Of a stretch of 64,000 nucleotides of DNA, positions 33,532 to 44,814 are shown piece after piece. The position numbers were made by a program, and so were the translations under genes. Positions within the stretch are counted from its first letter, which is position 1. Every line of letters starts with the position of its first letter. The stretch lies in the NCBI GenBank assembly GCA_033220425.1, contig CM065649.1:3844001-3908000 (forward strand). Direction: 5' to 3'. Source of the stretch: Lepraria neglecta (Eukaryota; Ascomycota; Lecanoromycetes; Lecanorales; Stereocaulaceae). The notes below the pieces were generated by a model. It had not been told where the DNA came from. It searched no databases and saw only the letters and a list, made by a program, of their open reading frames with translations.

Positions 33532-34856
33532 CTAATCCGTTGACTCCTCATCAGTAGTCACCTCCGATGCCTCAGAATCCGTAACTTCCGGCTTTGGCTG
33601 TTGCTTTGCCGGTTTTTGGGAAATCTGTATGCCACCTGCAGAGCCGAAGAAGTCTGTCGTCCTCAACCCTCGAATTTCAGATGGGTTCACCGCGTCCATT
33701 TGGGACCCGGCGGCTTTTTTTTGTCTGATGTACTCTCTGACAGGTACCATGGCAGCGTCTCTGCAAGCTTCTTTGATGTCGCTTCCTGACATGCCTGCTG
33801 TAACTCGGACTAGGTACTCCAGGTCGAATTTGTCTTTGTCAATCCTGGTATCCTTGAGAATGAGACCCAATATGCGTAATCGTTGAGGCGCTGAAGGTAG
33901 AGATACGGAGAACTTCTTAGGCATTCTTCGTAAGATGGCCTCATCGATATCTTGTATTCGGTTGGTTGCGCCCAGAATCATTATTCTTTGAGACTCTCCA
34001 GCCGAGTTGGACGAGGTCAGGCCATCCCAATGTGTCATGAACTCCGCTTTTACCATCCCGCTGGCTTCGTGTTCTCCACTTCGCCTTGTCCCTAAGACCG
34101 CATCAATCTCATCGATGAAGACGATGCTTGGCTCTAACTTCCTTGCCAACGAGAAGACCGCGTTGACCAGCTTGTTTGAATCGCCGTACCATTTCTCTGT
34201 GAGGGTAGATATGTGTAAATTAATGAAGGTTGCGCCGCTTTCGTGGGCTAGAGCTTTAGCAAGCATCGTCTTTCCGCAGCCTGGAGGTCCATATAGAAGC
34301 ACTCCTGATGGTGCTGATAGAAGTGAGGAGGTATGCGAGTAGAGCTGCGGCATCGTCAAAGGGTAGATAACGGATTCTCTGAGCTCGTCAATTATATCCC
34401 CAAGCCCACCAATATCTGCAGACCATTAGCCTTGGTCGCCCAACTAGGATAAGAAATGGTATACGGTCGAAGGCCACCGGTATATCCTCAGGCGCAACAA
34501 CATCCATAGCAACCATTTGCTCGTATTGGTTGAGTACAAGGTCTTCCTTCCGTGACCTTCGTTTCCGTCGACCATCGCCAGGGTTCTTCTCATCGGTCTC
34601 TTGTGGATCTAGCCTTCGGAGGATCGCGGCAGCTGCACTTCTGCGAGTCGCCTGCTCCTTGTCATTCTCAAGATCAAGTCGGTTAAGCGCATACCGGACC
34701 AGGTAATAGAAGGATCCCGTCTAGAAGTTCGTTAGAAGATTGTTCAGGCACCTTGAAAAGCCCCAATTCGCAATCCGCCACAAGGAAGTGCATACGTACG
34801 GCTAATGCTAAGAGCACCACGTCTGGCATGAGGCTCGCCCATTTCCGCTCGGACAT
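33532..34856 (-). CDS. MSP1: Msp1/ATAD1-type AAA ATPase of the mitochondrial outer membrane
   Basis: Exons on the minus strand: 34856-34800, 34720-34465 and 34415-33532, giving 398 aa. The N-terminus MSERKWASLMPDVVLLALA plus TGSFYYLVRYALNRL forms the membrane anchor. A linker with KKNP/RRKRRSRKEDL-type basic residues follows, then HIGGLGDIIDELRESVIYPL, Walker A GPPGCGKT, the pore-loop region EKWYGDSNKLV, Walker B SIVFIDEIDAVLG, and sensor text GATNRIQDIDEAILRRMPKK. Msp1 extracts mistargeted tail-anchored proteins from the mitochondrial outer membrane (family knowledge). The C-terminal ~45 residues are acidic and Ser-rich. The gene is divergent from the monopolin-subunit gene. Confidence 0.92.
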
Positions 34857-35094
34857 TGTTTAGTATGTGATATTGTGTACGACCTGTGGTTTAACGGAAA
34901 AAGAAGGACAAAAGGTTTGGCCGCAGACGATGATGCTAGGTCTTGGCGTTCGCGCCAAGATTGTTGCGAAGCTTATCTTTTCTGGCGCGGAATCGCAAGC
35001 TCCATTGTTTACTTCTTCAATTTTGGGTTAGCAACAGTGATTCCATTGACTGCAGGATAAGCTATCGCATTTATTCGTGTCTCGTTACTTCAAT

Positions 35095-36804
35095 ATGCCT
35101 AAAGCGAAGCCAATTGCTTCCCTTTCGGGGCTTATCGATACGGATGTAGAGGACGACACCTTGAATATGGAAGCCGACGTGTTCCCCACGCCAGATTCGA
35201 ATCAAGAGAATGCGGGACCAGCGAAGAAGAAGGGCGGAAGAGGAAAGGCAACTGCAAAGAGATTCACAAAAGCGAAACCCGCATCGAGGCGCGTGAGCGG
35301 CGAATCAGTTGCACCTAGGAAAGCAGCGGCTAAGAAAATAGCTGCCAAGAGGAGGCCTTTGAAGGAACAGAAGAATATTCAGCATGCTGAGGATACCGAG
35401 GAGGTCGACGAATTTGAGGGCCAAGAACAGGAGGATACAAATATGGACGAATTGGTTAAGCCGAAGCAAGCGGCAAAGCGAAAAGCGCCTGCGAAGAAGG
35501 CAGGCCGGCCCCCAAAACCCAGTCCTGTGCAGCAAGTCAATGTGACGGAGAAGGACGGAGAATTCGAATACACACCCACAGCTATCCGGCAGATCAAAGG
35601 CACTAAAAATGTCTCTGTTTCAAACGCACAAAAACCCAACACAAACAAGCGGCAAGCATCTGTTGAGCCACGACGACACGAGAAGGTCATACCAGAAACC
35701 CAAGTGCCCATGGACACCGAGCCCTCAGGGTTTCCAGATGAAGACGAATATAATGAAGATGCAGTACCACAATCAGTATATCGACGAACGAATAATACTC
35801 GCAACAATACGCACCAGCGCCAGCCTCTGGCTGCTCGGAGAAGAGCCGGCAATGCTTCGGATACAGAGAGAGGAGGTGGCGATCCAGCAACTCGTCGAAA
35901 GCTGGGAGAAATGACCAAGAAGTTCGAGACCATGGAGTTGAAGTATAGAAATCTCCGAGAAAACGTCTCCAAACAGGCCGAAGCCAATCTTGCAACGCAC
36001 ATGGCAAAATCACAATCGAGAGCAAAAGGCAAGGAACCTCAACCCCAATCATGATCGTCTGAACTAACATCTTCCAGCTGCGGAAGAACTAATAGCCTCC
36101 CTCCAAAAAGATATCTCCATCCAAAAATCCCTCTCACAAGACACTCGCTCCCTCCAAACACAACTTCTATCTCGAGATGCCGATCTAGCCCAAACACAAG
36201 CTCTAGCAGACCAACTCTCTACCTCCCTCTCCGAAGCACAAAACGAGAATAAAGCTCTCCAAGCCAAGCTAGCTAATTCACGAAGCGCTTCAGCAGCTGT
36301 TGAAAGCGCCAGTTCTAGAACACCGGGAAGTGCACTCAGAGGGAAGACACCTGCTGCAAGGACTATCATGGTTGGTAACGCTGAGGCGGCGCATGCGGCG
36401 CAAGTGGCTCAGTTGAAGGAGGACCTGTACAGTGATTTGACGGGTTTGATTTTGAGAGGTGTGGAGAGGGGGAGCGAGGCGGATGTTTATGATTGTATTC
36501 AGACCGGGAGGAATGGCAGTGAGTACCCTTCCAATTCATCTCTTGAAAAGTTTTTCTTTTTGGATGCTGACACTATTCTGTAGCACTCCACTTTAAACTC
36601 GGCATAGCCAAAGAGACAAACAACGGCTACGAAAACACAGAATTCCAGTACACGCCTCGCCTAGACAGCAATCGTGACCGCGATCTGATAGCTTTGCTAC
36701 CTGAGTATCTGACCGATGAAATCACTTTCTCGAGGACGAACGCTGCGATGTTCTATGGCAGGGTTGTCGAAACGCTGACAAAGAAGAGGCCGGTCGAGGA
36801 ATAG
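35095..36804 (+). CDS. Monopolin complex subunit Pcs1/Csm1
   Basis: Three exons: 35095-36028, 36078-36518 and 36584-36804, giving 531 aa. The long N-terminus is basic and Lys/Ala-rich (AAKRKAPAKKAGRPPKP, an AT-hook-like patch), then a coiled coil (RRKLGEMTKKFETMELKYRN, EELIASLQKDISIQKSLS). The C-terminal globular domain DLYSDLTGLILRGVERGSEA, TLHFKLGIAKETNNGYENTE and FQYTPRLDSNRDRDLIALLP is typical of Csm1/Pcs1. The protein clamps kinetochore microtubule sites and acts in rDNA and chromosome segregation (family knowledge). The first intron (36029-36077) has a GC donor (AAAG|GCAAGG) rather than GT; this is the only way the two halves join in frame. Confidence 0.88.
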
Positions 36805-36870
36805 GGCAACGAAATTCAGTATCACAAATGGCGTTTCGGTACCAGGATATCCAGCAACGGCGTTAGGGTT

Positions 36871-36908
36871 GGAAAGGAAAGGAAAGGAAAGGAAAGGAAA
36901 GAAAAGGG
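36871..36908. repeat. (GGAAA)n microsatellite
   Basis: About six uninterrupted five-base units followed by a degenerate GAAAAGGG, just downstream of the monopolin-subunit stop codon. Confidence 0.85.
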
Positions 36909-37007
36909 AGTCTGAGGTGTATTATTGCATGGTATTGTACAAATGAATTAGCAGCTGTCTATCATATGTAGTGGACAGCAGATGCGCAGCATCTTTCTTG
37001 TATGCCA

Positions 37008-40000
37008 TCATTCCTTCTCCGTCAAAGCCCCATTACTCTCCGTAACGCTATGCCCATTGACCTTCACCTCCTCTTTTCCTCCCGGCGCAGTGCCATTAAT
37101 CCGTCTCCCCTTTCCCTCATCCATCTCCCCTCCAACCTCCACCCCACTAACAAAAACCTCACTTACAAACTCCAACCCACTCACAAACACACAAAGCAAA
37201 CTCGCAATAAAGAAATGACTAATACTAGTCCCAATATCCAGCCAGCTCCCCTCATCCCTCACCAGCCAAAAGAAATTCATAGTCAGCACATCGCTAATAG
37301 CAATGACGACCATGAAAAGGCTGCTCGGCGCAACCCCCAATCTCCTGTTTAGGATTCCGAGATTGGCGCTTATAACCACGAAGGGGATGATGAGTTTGAA
37401 CACTAAGAGCAGGCCTTGGGAGAAGGGGTCGAAGACTGGGATTAGGCGGTAGACGGAATCGAGGGAGAAGGAGGAGACGGAGGCGATGTTGCCGACTGAA
37501 AAGAAGGCGGATTGGATTAGATAGAGGAAGAAGAGGGAGATGCGGGCGTCGGTGAGGCTTAGGGAGCGGTATGGTGATGGCTTGGAGGCGGTTGTGTCGC
37601 TGGGGTTTTCGGAGGGTGATTGGAGCTGGGCGGAGATTTCCGGGAGCGCCGTGGAAAGGGGTTTGGGGGATATGGTTGGTGAGGGTGGAGGCGATGAGGT
37701 GGCGGTTGTGGTATAGTTGTAGATGTGGTGCTCGAGACGTACCCAGGTGACTAGGGTGGCGCAGAAGGCGAAGTAGAAGAGGCCTTCGTAGGAGATTGTA
37801 AGGATGATGAAGACGGGGGAAAAGGTTAGGAAGATAATGACGAGGCGGTGGAGATAGTGGTTATTTGGTTGGAGGCTGTGAAGGAAGGGTACTGAGAGAG
37901 ATGCAACTATCAAGACGAGATTAGTGACAGCATATCAGAGTTTAGACCATGATCTACGTACTTAGCACTAGCCATCCAACCACTTGATTGCCCACAGGCA
38001 GGCCTCGTTTGGCTTGTATCGAGGCAATACTCGAGCGTGTAACGATCATGGCCAGCACGATAAGACCCACTTGAATTCCAAGTATGCTTCTTGAGAGGCT
38101 GTCGAGCCTGGACAGTGATTTTGTGCTACCCACCGGCGAGGACAGGATACTCTTTTCGAATAGGAGGTATAATACACCGACCAAGCCCATCGAGAAGCCC
38201 CCGAGTAATCTGCCCCAACGTCTATCAGCATGCAGAACATCGAAGTGAAGACGAAAGCAAAGATCCAACAACTCAGGTGGAAAAAAGGCAGCGTCAGGGG
38301 TATGCACTCACATTACATTAATGTTTTCAACCTTGATTGCAGGCAGAAGGGTGAAGATGCTCATCGATAGACAAGCGGCAATCCATGTTGCAACCAGCAT
38401 CCCTCTATGCATTATGAAATCACGGCCGTAAAACATGGGCCAGAATGCGGCCGCTGCAAAACATATCGTATAAACCGTCCGATGGAAATATGATAATACC
38501 TAGGACGTCATGTTTAGTCCAGGTCTGCTTTGGTGTCAGAAGGGGGACTCACAAGAACTTCTAAGAAAGCCACAAACGCCAATGCCTTTATGCCTAAAAG
38601 CATTTGGTCCTTTCTGGAAAATGTGCTTTTCAGCAGAGCACATCCACCTAGTCGCAAAGCCTCTCTTCGCGCCACGACTTCCTCCCAAAAGATAGGTGGG
38701 AATATCGCATAGGCGTAGTAGGTGAATGGCACCTTTCGGACCAACAGAAGCGAGAACAGAGCCGCAGAGACAGCACCGAACGATGCAGATGTGGCGAAGG
38801 TCCTCGATGCGTGAGTCTGGCCGTGTAGGACATGCATATCGATAACAGTGGTGATAGCGAAGGCAATCCATCCCAAGTACCCGGAGGTGACGAGCGCTCG
38901 TAGGAAGAGCCAATCATATGTTTGAAGGTAGCGGAGTCCGTCAAGACCAAGATGAAGAAGATCCTGACTCATTGTGATTGCTTGTTGGAATTGGCCTTGA
39001 TCGATAGCTTTTCGGATGTCGACTACGCGATGCTCTACTGAGTGTTGCTCATCTCCTAAGGCTACATACCCTTTGTATCGGAGCTCGTTGGCTTTCTTCT
39101 GTTCCTCCTTGACTCGATACATCTCCAGCACGCCTTTAGCGTTGGCCAGTGCGGCCTCTGCTTTTTCCTTTAGGTCTCCCGCAACATAGGCAAGTGGAAG
39201 CTCACCGACAGAGTTCACCGGAAAGTCGAGACCAGCAAGGTAAGCCATCAGGGCTGCAACATCTGCCTGTTCCACGTCGTTTCTTTGCACTCGATTGAGG
39301 CCCCAGTCTGCAGAGAAGCCATCTTCATGTCCACTAGCGGTGCCTGATACACTGATTATCGGCTTTGCAACCCCGGCCCCCCAAGCGACTAACGGTGTTC
39401 GTGTATTATCTGGGTGACCGTCTCCGTGACTACCCCAGTCGCTCATGCCATGGTCCGCGGTGAAAACGAAAGCTGTTTTGCCATCTCCGTAAAAGTCGTC
39501 AATGAGCTTTGTCATCCCCTTCACCCCTTCGTCAACAACTTTGATATTGTGTAGATACTCTCTCGAATACGGTCGATACGCATGGCCAGTAGTGTCTAGA
39601 CCCAGTAGATGAAGGAAGAAGACGTTCTTGTCCTGTCGGAGGGCATGGTCAAGCGTGGCATTCTTTGAAGCAGAGACGAACAAGTCCTTGACCTTTTCGA
39701 AGACCCATGTATCTAACTGTACAGCATCTGCTACTCATCAGCCATCAGTCATAGGTTACCGAGCACTGGACTATGTACCCTTTGTAAAATCCTCAAATTC
39801 TTCTCCATAGGTATCAGCATCTACTCTTCCTGGTACAGCCCCCTCTTTGAACATTGGTAATATATCAGGGCTACCCCAACTCCAAGTATGCCGGCTTTGG
39901 TTGAAAACACTGTCAAAATTGACCGGATTTAGTTTCCATCCTGTGGTGACTGCCGAAACATCCTCGTACAGTCCTGCAATCAAGGCAACGTGCCCAGGCC

Positions 40001-40349
40001 TAGACTCTGTAGGTACTCTTGTATGGGAGACGCCGAATGTGCCGCTTTTGAGGACGCGAGACCGTATAAAAGGAGCGAGGGGCCGGGGTTCAAAGGCGCC
40101 AGGGGCATTCGGGCTCGACGGAGATGGGTCAGGGAATGATTGAAATGCCTTGTCAGCTCGAAGGCCGTCTCCAACAAATAGGACAAGTCTCTTGGCGGGT
40201 GCTTCGACGCCAATGTTCCTCTCGACTCCAAAAGAGCTCATGCCATGAACAATTGGGCTGACGAAGTAAATGTCGAAGATGGAGAAGATGTATATAATGT
40301 GGAACACCACTGCCACACCAAGAAACCCGAACCTGCCGAGACGCGCCAT
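37008..40349 (-). CDS. MCD4: GPI ethanolamine phosphate transferase 1
   Basis: Five exons on the minus strand: 40349-39779, 39727-38553, 38499-38312, 38209-37962 and 37906-37008. They total 3081 nt, giving 1026 aa, with all phases consistent. The N-terminus is a membrane anchor ([20 protein letters not shown]). Then come the alkaline-phosphatase-type catalytic blocks: [52 protein letters not shown] and [18 protein letters not shown], where Thr and the Asp/His sets bind metal. A multi-spanning C-terminal half ends in [40 protein letters not shown] and [10 protein letters not shown]. Mcd4 adds phosphoethanolamine to the first mannose of the GPI precursor in the ER (family knowledge). The last ~50 residues are variable and acidic. 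Confidence 0.92.
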
Positions 40350-40858
40350 CGTAAGGAGTGGAGAACGGTCAAATCATCAGAAGAAGACGGCCAGCGAGGC
40401 CTAGTCAAGCTGTAAGGATGTCCTTGGCTGATGGGGATTCGAGGCGCGATCGTGCTATTCTACTTTTATAGCGGCAACTCCAGCCGAGAACATTTCGCCT
40501 CATCTTGCCGGCGGAATCGTCACAACCCTTTTGCACTGGTGCATCCTTTCTTCCAACTCAGCCAAGCATTTCGAGGATCTCTTGGGATTGCGTGTGTCAG
40601 TTATCTCGGTCAGAATCATTGCATTCCGTGTGCAAAACAGGAGACTGAATGCTCTAAAATTTCCTCTGCATCAAGATTTACACGTACCTGCAACATATGT
40701 CTACACGGTCTTGCCTTAAGATTCACGTCTTATTTGACACCAGTAATCCTGTCTACATGGTGCAAGCCTTCCATAGGTTACGCATATTCACCAGCTTTGG
40801 GCTCCCTGCCAGACGCTTTGCACTTCTCCCACTCCAAAAGCTCCAAGGTTGTTAATGG

Positions 40859-40920
40859 TGCACCAACTATTAAGCAAACTATTGATTTAGTTGGCCCCTT
40901 TTTGCTTAATAGTTGGTGCA
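40859..40920. repeat. Perfect 20-bp inverted repeat (foldback)
   Basis: TGCACCAACTATTAAGCAAA at 40859-40878 is exactly complementary to 40901-40920, with a 22-nt spacer. A related weaker foldback lies 330 bp downstream. Confidence 0.9.
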
Positions 40921-41252
40921 GTTTGAGGTCTCCGGTAGTTGGTTCTCAACGGTTTAATAGTTAAACCAACTGGTTAAGAATTGCTGGCACTATTAGAGCA
41001 GATGATAAAATTATGGCTTTTGGGAACCACTAGCTCTGGCCTAGAGATGCCCTTAAAAAGCCCTAGGTTAGCATCGCGTTAGGCGCCCCGAGCGGCGTTA
41101 TACGTCCCCGGAGCCAACTCGTTAAGTGCGACTTCCGCGCTGTGGAGATGTGTAGGGGTCCGGACGATAATTCGGGTAGGATTTGCCCCCATACCTTTCA
41201 CACAGTCAGTGCACTACTGGTTTCTATGGTTTAAACCGTTTGACTTTTCAAA

Positions 41253-41288
41253 TGCACCAATTATTTAGTTTAAGCGCTAGTTGGTGCA
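41253..41288. repeat. Second foldback with the same TGCACCAA arm
   Basis: TGCACCAA at 41253-41260 pairs with TTGGTGCA at 41281-41288. Together with 40859-40920 it brackets about 430 bp and could mark the two ends of one decayed element. Confidence 0.6.
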
Positions 41289-41339
41289 ATTTGCCTTTCA
41301 AACTGCACCGTTTTGTCCCGGGACCAAAACACACGCAGA

Positions 41340-43201
41340 ATGGCGTCTATAGTACCCGCCGCGTGATCTAAATACTTTGTCAAACTATAACAATTTCGTT
41401 ACGACCCATACAATCGCCACTCTTGGCATTGACTTCGAAAGGAGATGCATTAGTGGAAATGTCACATTAAAACTTAAGTCTATCACGGATGCTGCAACGA
41501 AGGAAATCCTACTTGACACAAGTTTCCTAAACATCAAAGACGTAGTAGTGAGTGGCAGAGCCTCGAAGTGGGAACTTCTTTCCAGATGCGAGCCCTATTG
41601 GATCTGCTCTGAAGATTTCTCTCGAAGAGGGTGTTGATGATGGGAAGAGTGTGGGTGTCAATATCACATCAGAAACAACCAAGGATTGCACCGCTCTGGG
41701 ATGGATGACTCCTGCTCAGGCAAGAAGCGAGCATCCTTACATGTACGCACAATGTCAAGCAATCCACGCTCGTTCGGTAATTTCCCAGTCAAGATACTCC
41801 CGATGTGAAGTCTACTTTTGAATTCAACATCAAGTCTCCATTACCAGTTCTTGCCAGCGGACTCCCCACAGGTGTTCAAGATGTACACTCGGGGAGCGAA
41901 GTCGCAGCCGGCACAAAGCTTTACAGTTTCGAGCGAAAGCTTCCAATCCCAAGCTATCTATTCGCACTGGCTAGCGGAGATATCGAGAAAGCCCCCATCG
42001 GGCCCAGAAGTACCGTTGCCACTGGTCCCCTGCAGCTCCAGGCAGCAAAATGGGAGCTCGAAGAATCTACAGAGAAGTTCATAGAGACGATTGAGAAAAT
42101 TGTTTATCCATATCAGTGGGGGCAGTACAATGTCTTGATCCTACCTCCAGGCTTCCCAAATGGCGGCATGGAAATCCCATATACACCTACGCCACTCCAA
42201 CTCTGATATCCGGCAATCATGAGAACGTCGATGTAATCGCCCATGAGCTTTCGCATTCGTACAGCAGAAACCTAGTCTCGAACTGATCCTGGGAACACTA
42301 CTGGTTGAACGAGGGGTGGACCACATATCTCGAGCGAAGAATACAAGCTGTAGTACATGGCGAACCCCACAGGGACTTTTCTGCAATCATCGGGTGGAAA
42401 GCTCTTCAAGACTCAGTAGCACAGTTTGGAGAGACTCATGAGTTTACTCAATTGGTCGTAGACCTGAAAGGCAAAGATCCTGATGACGCTTTCTCTAGTA
42501 TTCCATATGAAAAAGGCTACACATTCCTCTCCTACCTCGAGAGCCAGGTTGGCAAGGACAAATGGAACAAGTTCATCCCACATTACTTCAACACCTTCGC
42601 CCGGCGCTCACTCGATTCCTATGACTTCAAAGTAAACCTTCTCGCTTTCTTTGAAACTGATTCCGCAGCTTCTAACGCGCTATATAAAGTAGACTGGGAT
42701 GCTTGGTTCTACAAACCGGGCCTACCGCCAAAGTCCAAATTTGAAACCTCCCTAGTCGACGTCTGCTACGCTCTAGCTTCCAAATGGAAGAACATCAAAG
42801 CAGAAAAGTTCGAGCATAAAGTGCAGGATGTCAAAGGATGGGGTGCCAACCAAGTGGTCATCTTTCTGGATAGCGTTCAGGCATTCGCACACAAGCTAGA
42901 TAAGTGCGAGACACAGGCCATGGGATCTGTTTATGGCTACGCAAAGAGCGGGAACATTGAGGTCGTGGCTCGGTACTTTCAGGTTGCATTGAGGGCGAAG
43001 GATAACTCATTGTATAAGCCTACGGCTGAGCTATTAGGTAATGTGGGAAGGATGAAGTTCGTGCAGCCGCTGTACAAGTGGCTCGGCGAAGCTGATCGAA
43101 AGCTGGCGGTGAAGACTTTTGAGAAGAACAGGGATTTCTATCATCCGATTTGCAGGGGACTGATTGAAAAGGATTTGTTTGGCAAAGGAAGCAGGACCTA
43201 G
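41340..43201 (+). pseudogene. LTA4-hydrolase/aminopeptidase (M1 family) pseudogene
   Basis: The whole protein can be followed but not in one frame. From MASIVP (41340) the frame must change before RDLNTLSNYNNFVTTHT. KWELLSRCEPY continues as GSALKISLEEG only after an extra T near 41602. CQAIHARSV continues as FPSQDTPDVKSTFEFNIKSP in another frame near 41784. [11 protein letters not shown] continues as [20 protein letters not shown] after another shift near 42190. An in-frame TGA follows [10 protein letters not shown] at 42283-42285. The zinc motif HELSH and the downstream WLNEGWTTYLERR survive, and the last ~900 nt are open. Usually conserved FPCQDTP is FPSQDTP and HSWSGN is HSYSRN. Four shifts plus a stop and mutated conserved sites make this a clear pseudogene. 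Confidence 0.9.
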
Positions 43202-43339
43202 AGCATGACCTTTTAGATTCCAAAAACATGATCAAGAGCTGATTTGATTTGGCATGTTAACATGAACCGAGAGCTCTAATTGCATCTCTCTATTGCAAGA
43301 AAACCTAAAGGCTGCATTTTCCTGAAAGATGATAGGAAG

Positions 43340-44329
43340 CTAAACAGGAGTCTTTGTCCACGCGGGAAAGACGAATGGTACATTCTCTGGATACTGATCA
43401 GGCCACGTCCTGCAGATCAACTCCATCATAGACTCGTACAAGACCCTGTATGCCACTGGCAGAAAATGCAGGCCTGGGCCCCTGAATTAGCATGCAAGAT
43501 AACTGACCCCCTTGAGCGATTGACTTACCGTCTACAAGCAACTCATCAAGAACCTTGCTTCTTTCAACTTTCTTCGAGCCCACCAACAGTTCACCCTCCT
43601 TCCACCCAGCTTTCGCCATCATGATGGACCAAATGTCCAAAACCGCAACGTCGAGTTCTTTCCCAATATCCTTGCATGCGTCTGCATACTTCTTTGTGTG
43701 CTCAGCAGTCCTTGATCGATCAGAAACGCCTTTGGCGAGGTAATGTTCTTCTAGCTTGTACTCGTTAATTGGCGGAGTTGTAATGAGTATTATACGAGGT
43801 TTCTGTGCAGTGACGGTCTTATGTTGAATGATGTCTCTTAAGTTTTGTTTGAACTCGTTGAGGGGGACGTCTTGACCGGTGGTTCCGGGCAGGCAGGCGT
43901 CGTTGGCGCCGAAGAAGACAGCCTTGAATGAAGGTTAGGCAAGAGAAAAGGCTGATGAGGCTGGGCTTTTCATACCATGAAACGAAGAGACGCTTGCTCT
44001 GGCTTGGGCATGAAGGCAGGCAATGCAACCAAAGCTTGAGCCGTATTGTAGCCCTAGGCATATCAGACTTTCTGAAGATCCTATGCAGGGATTATCGACT
44101 CACAGAGAAGCCCCTGTTGATGACATCGAGTCGCCGAATGAAAGCTAGTATGCTGTTTAGCAAGAAGTAAATATTTCAGTAGACTCTTCGAAGATGGCTG
44201 AAACGTCAAACGAGTGATTTAGTACGGCCATACCGTTCTGTAAAGCTGGACTGAAAGCAAAGCCGCTCGCTTGATCACATGATTGCTGAGTGATGCTATC
44301 CCCGAAGAGCAGAAACTGGTCGTAAGGAC
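43340..44329 (-). CDS. GDSL/SGNH esterase, isoamyl-acetate hydrolase-like
   Basis: Minus-strand exons 44329-44234, 44144-44104, 44053-43976, 43922-43529 and 43473-43340 join in phase. The protein shows the SGNH blocks: YDQFLLFGDSITQQS (nucleophile Ser), RRLDVINRGFSGYNT (the Gly block), AVFFGANDACLPG (the Asn block) and LLVDGLHFLPVAYRVLY (Asp and His). ILITTPPINE and the Trp-rich ending CRTWPDQYPENVPFVFP fit Iah1-like cytosolic esterases, which hydrolyse short-chain acetate esters (family knowledge). The first exon with the start codon was not found: the exon beginning at 44329 needs a one-base phase from upstream, and the candidate ATG codons at about 44350-44415 do not give it with a clean donor. 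Confidence 0.82.
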
Positions 44330-44814
44330 CTTGTGAATGAATCTATCAGAAAACTCAGCAGCGTACATCGTTACTACATAAGACAGTCTATCATACCAGC
44401 ATGGCTGCGAGTCTTCGCAGATAGAGAGCAGTCGAGCTCTGGGTTTGCGGAATGAAGATCGCTTCAACGAGAGTCGTGGACTGGAACGGTCAAGTAAATC
44501 ACGGAAGACAACACAGAAACGGTCCTTCTATGCATTAAATTTCATAGCCGCTGCCTTGACTTTGTGTCACCAAGGGATGACCATTACAAAGGGTTGATGA
44601 CGAGGTATTTGGATGATGATCGCTCGGAAAGTTGCCTTGTGTATGTAATGCTCTTTCGGGTTAGCCTGCGGTGTCGGTATCAATTGGCCTTCACTTGATC
44701 CACGACGCGTCGCAAATTATCAACGTCACAAAATCGAACATTTAACCCCACTTCGCTTCTGACAACTAGCAGATTAAGAGCTCCTAGCAGACTGACATTC
44801 GGATAGTTTGCGCA
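44330..44814. other. Divergent intergenic, holding the missing esterase first exon
   Basis: About 485 bp between the esterase and the disordered-protein gene. It should contain the esterase start and both promoters. The minus-strand frame at 44219-44467 is not convincing as a protein. Confidence 0.35.

Larger units (their letters stand above)
40350..41339. other. Intergenic with foldback repeats
   Basis: No supported gene in 990 bp. The left part is the Mcd4 promoter. The right part (40859-41310) repeatedly uses TGCACCAA and its complement and looks like inserted foldback or MITE material (see the repeat entries). Confidence 0.5.

Noticed and set aside
36929-37210. Separate plus-strand genes over the Mcd4 C-terminus
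   Set aside because: They are antisense frames; the minus strand carries the complete Mcd4 ending in consistent phase.
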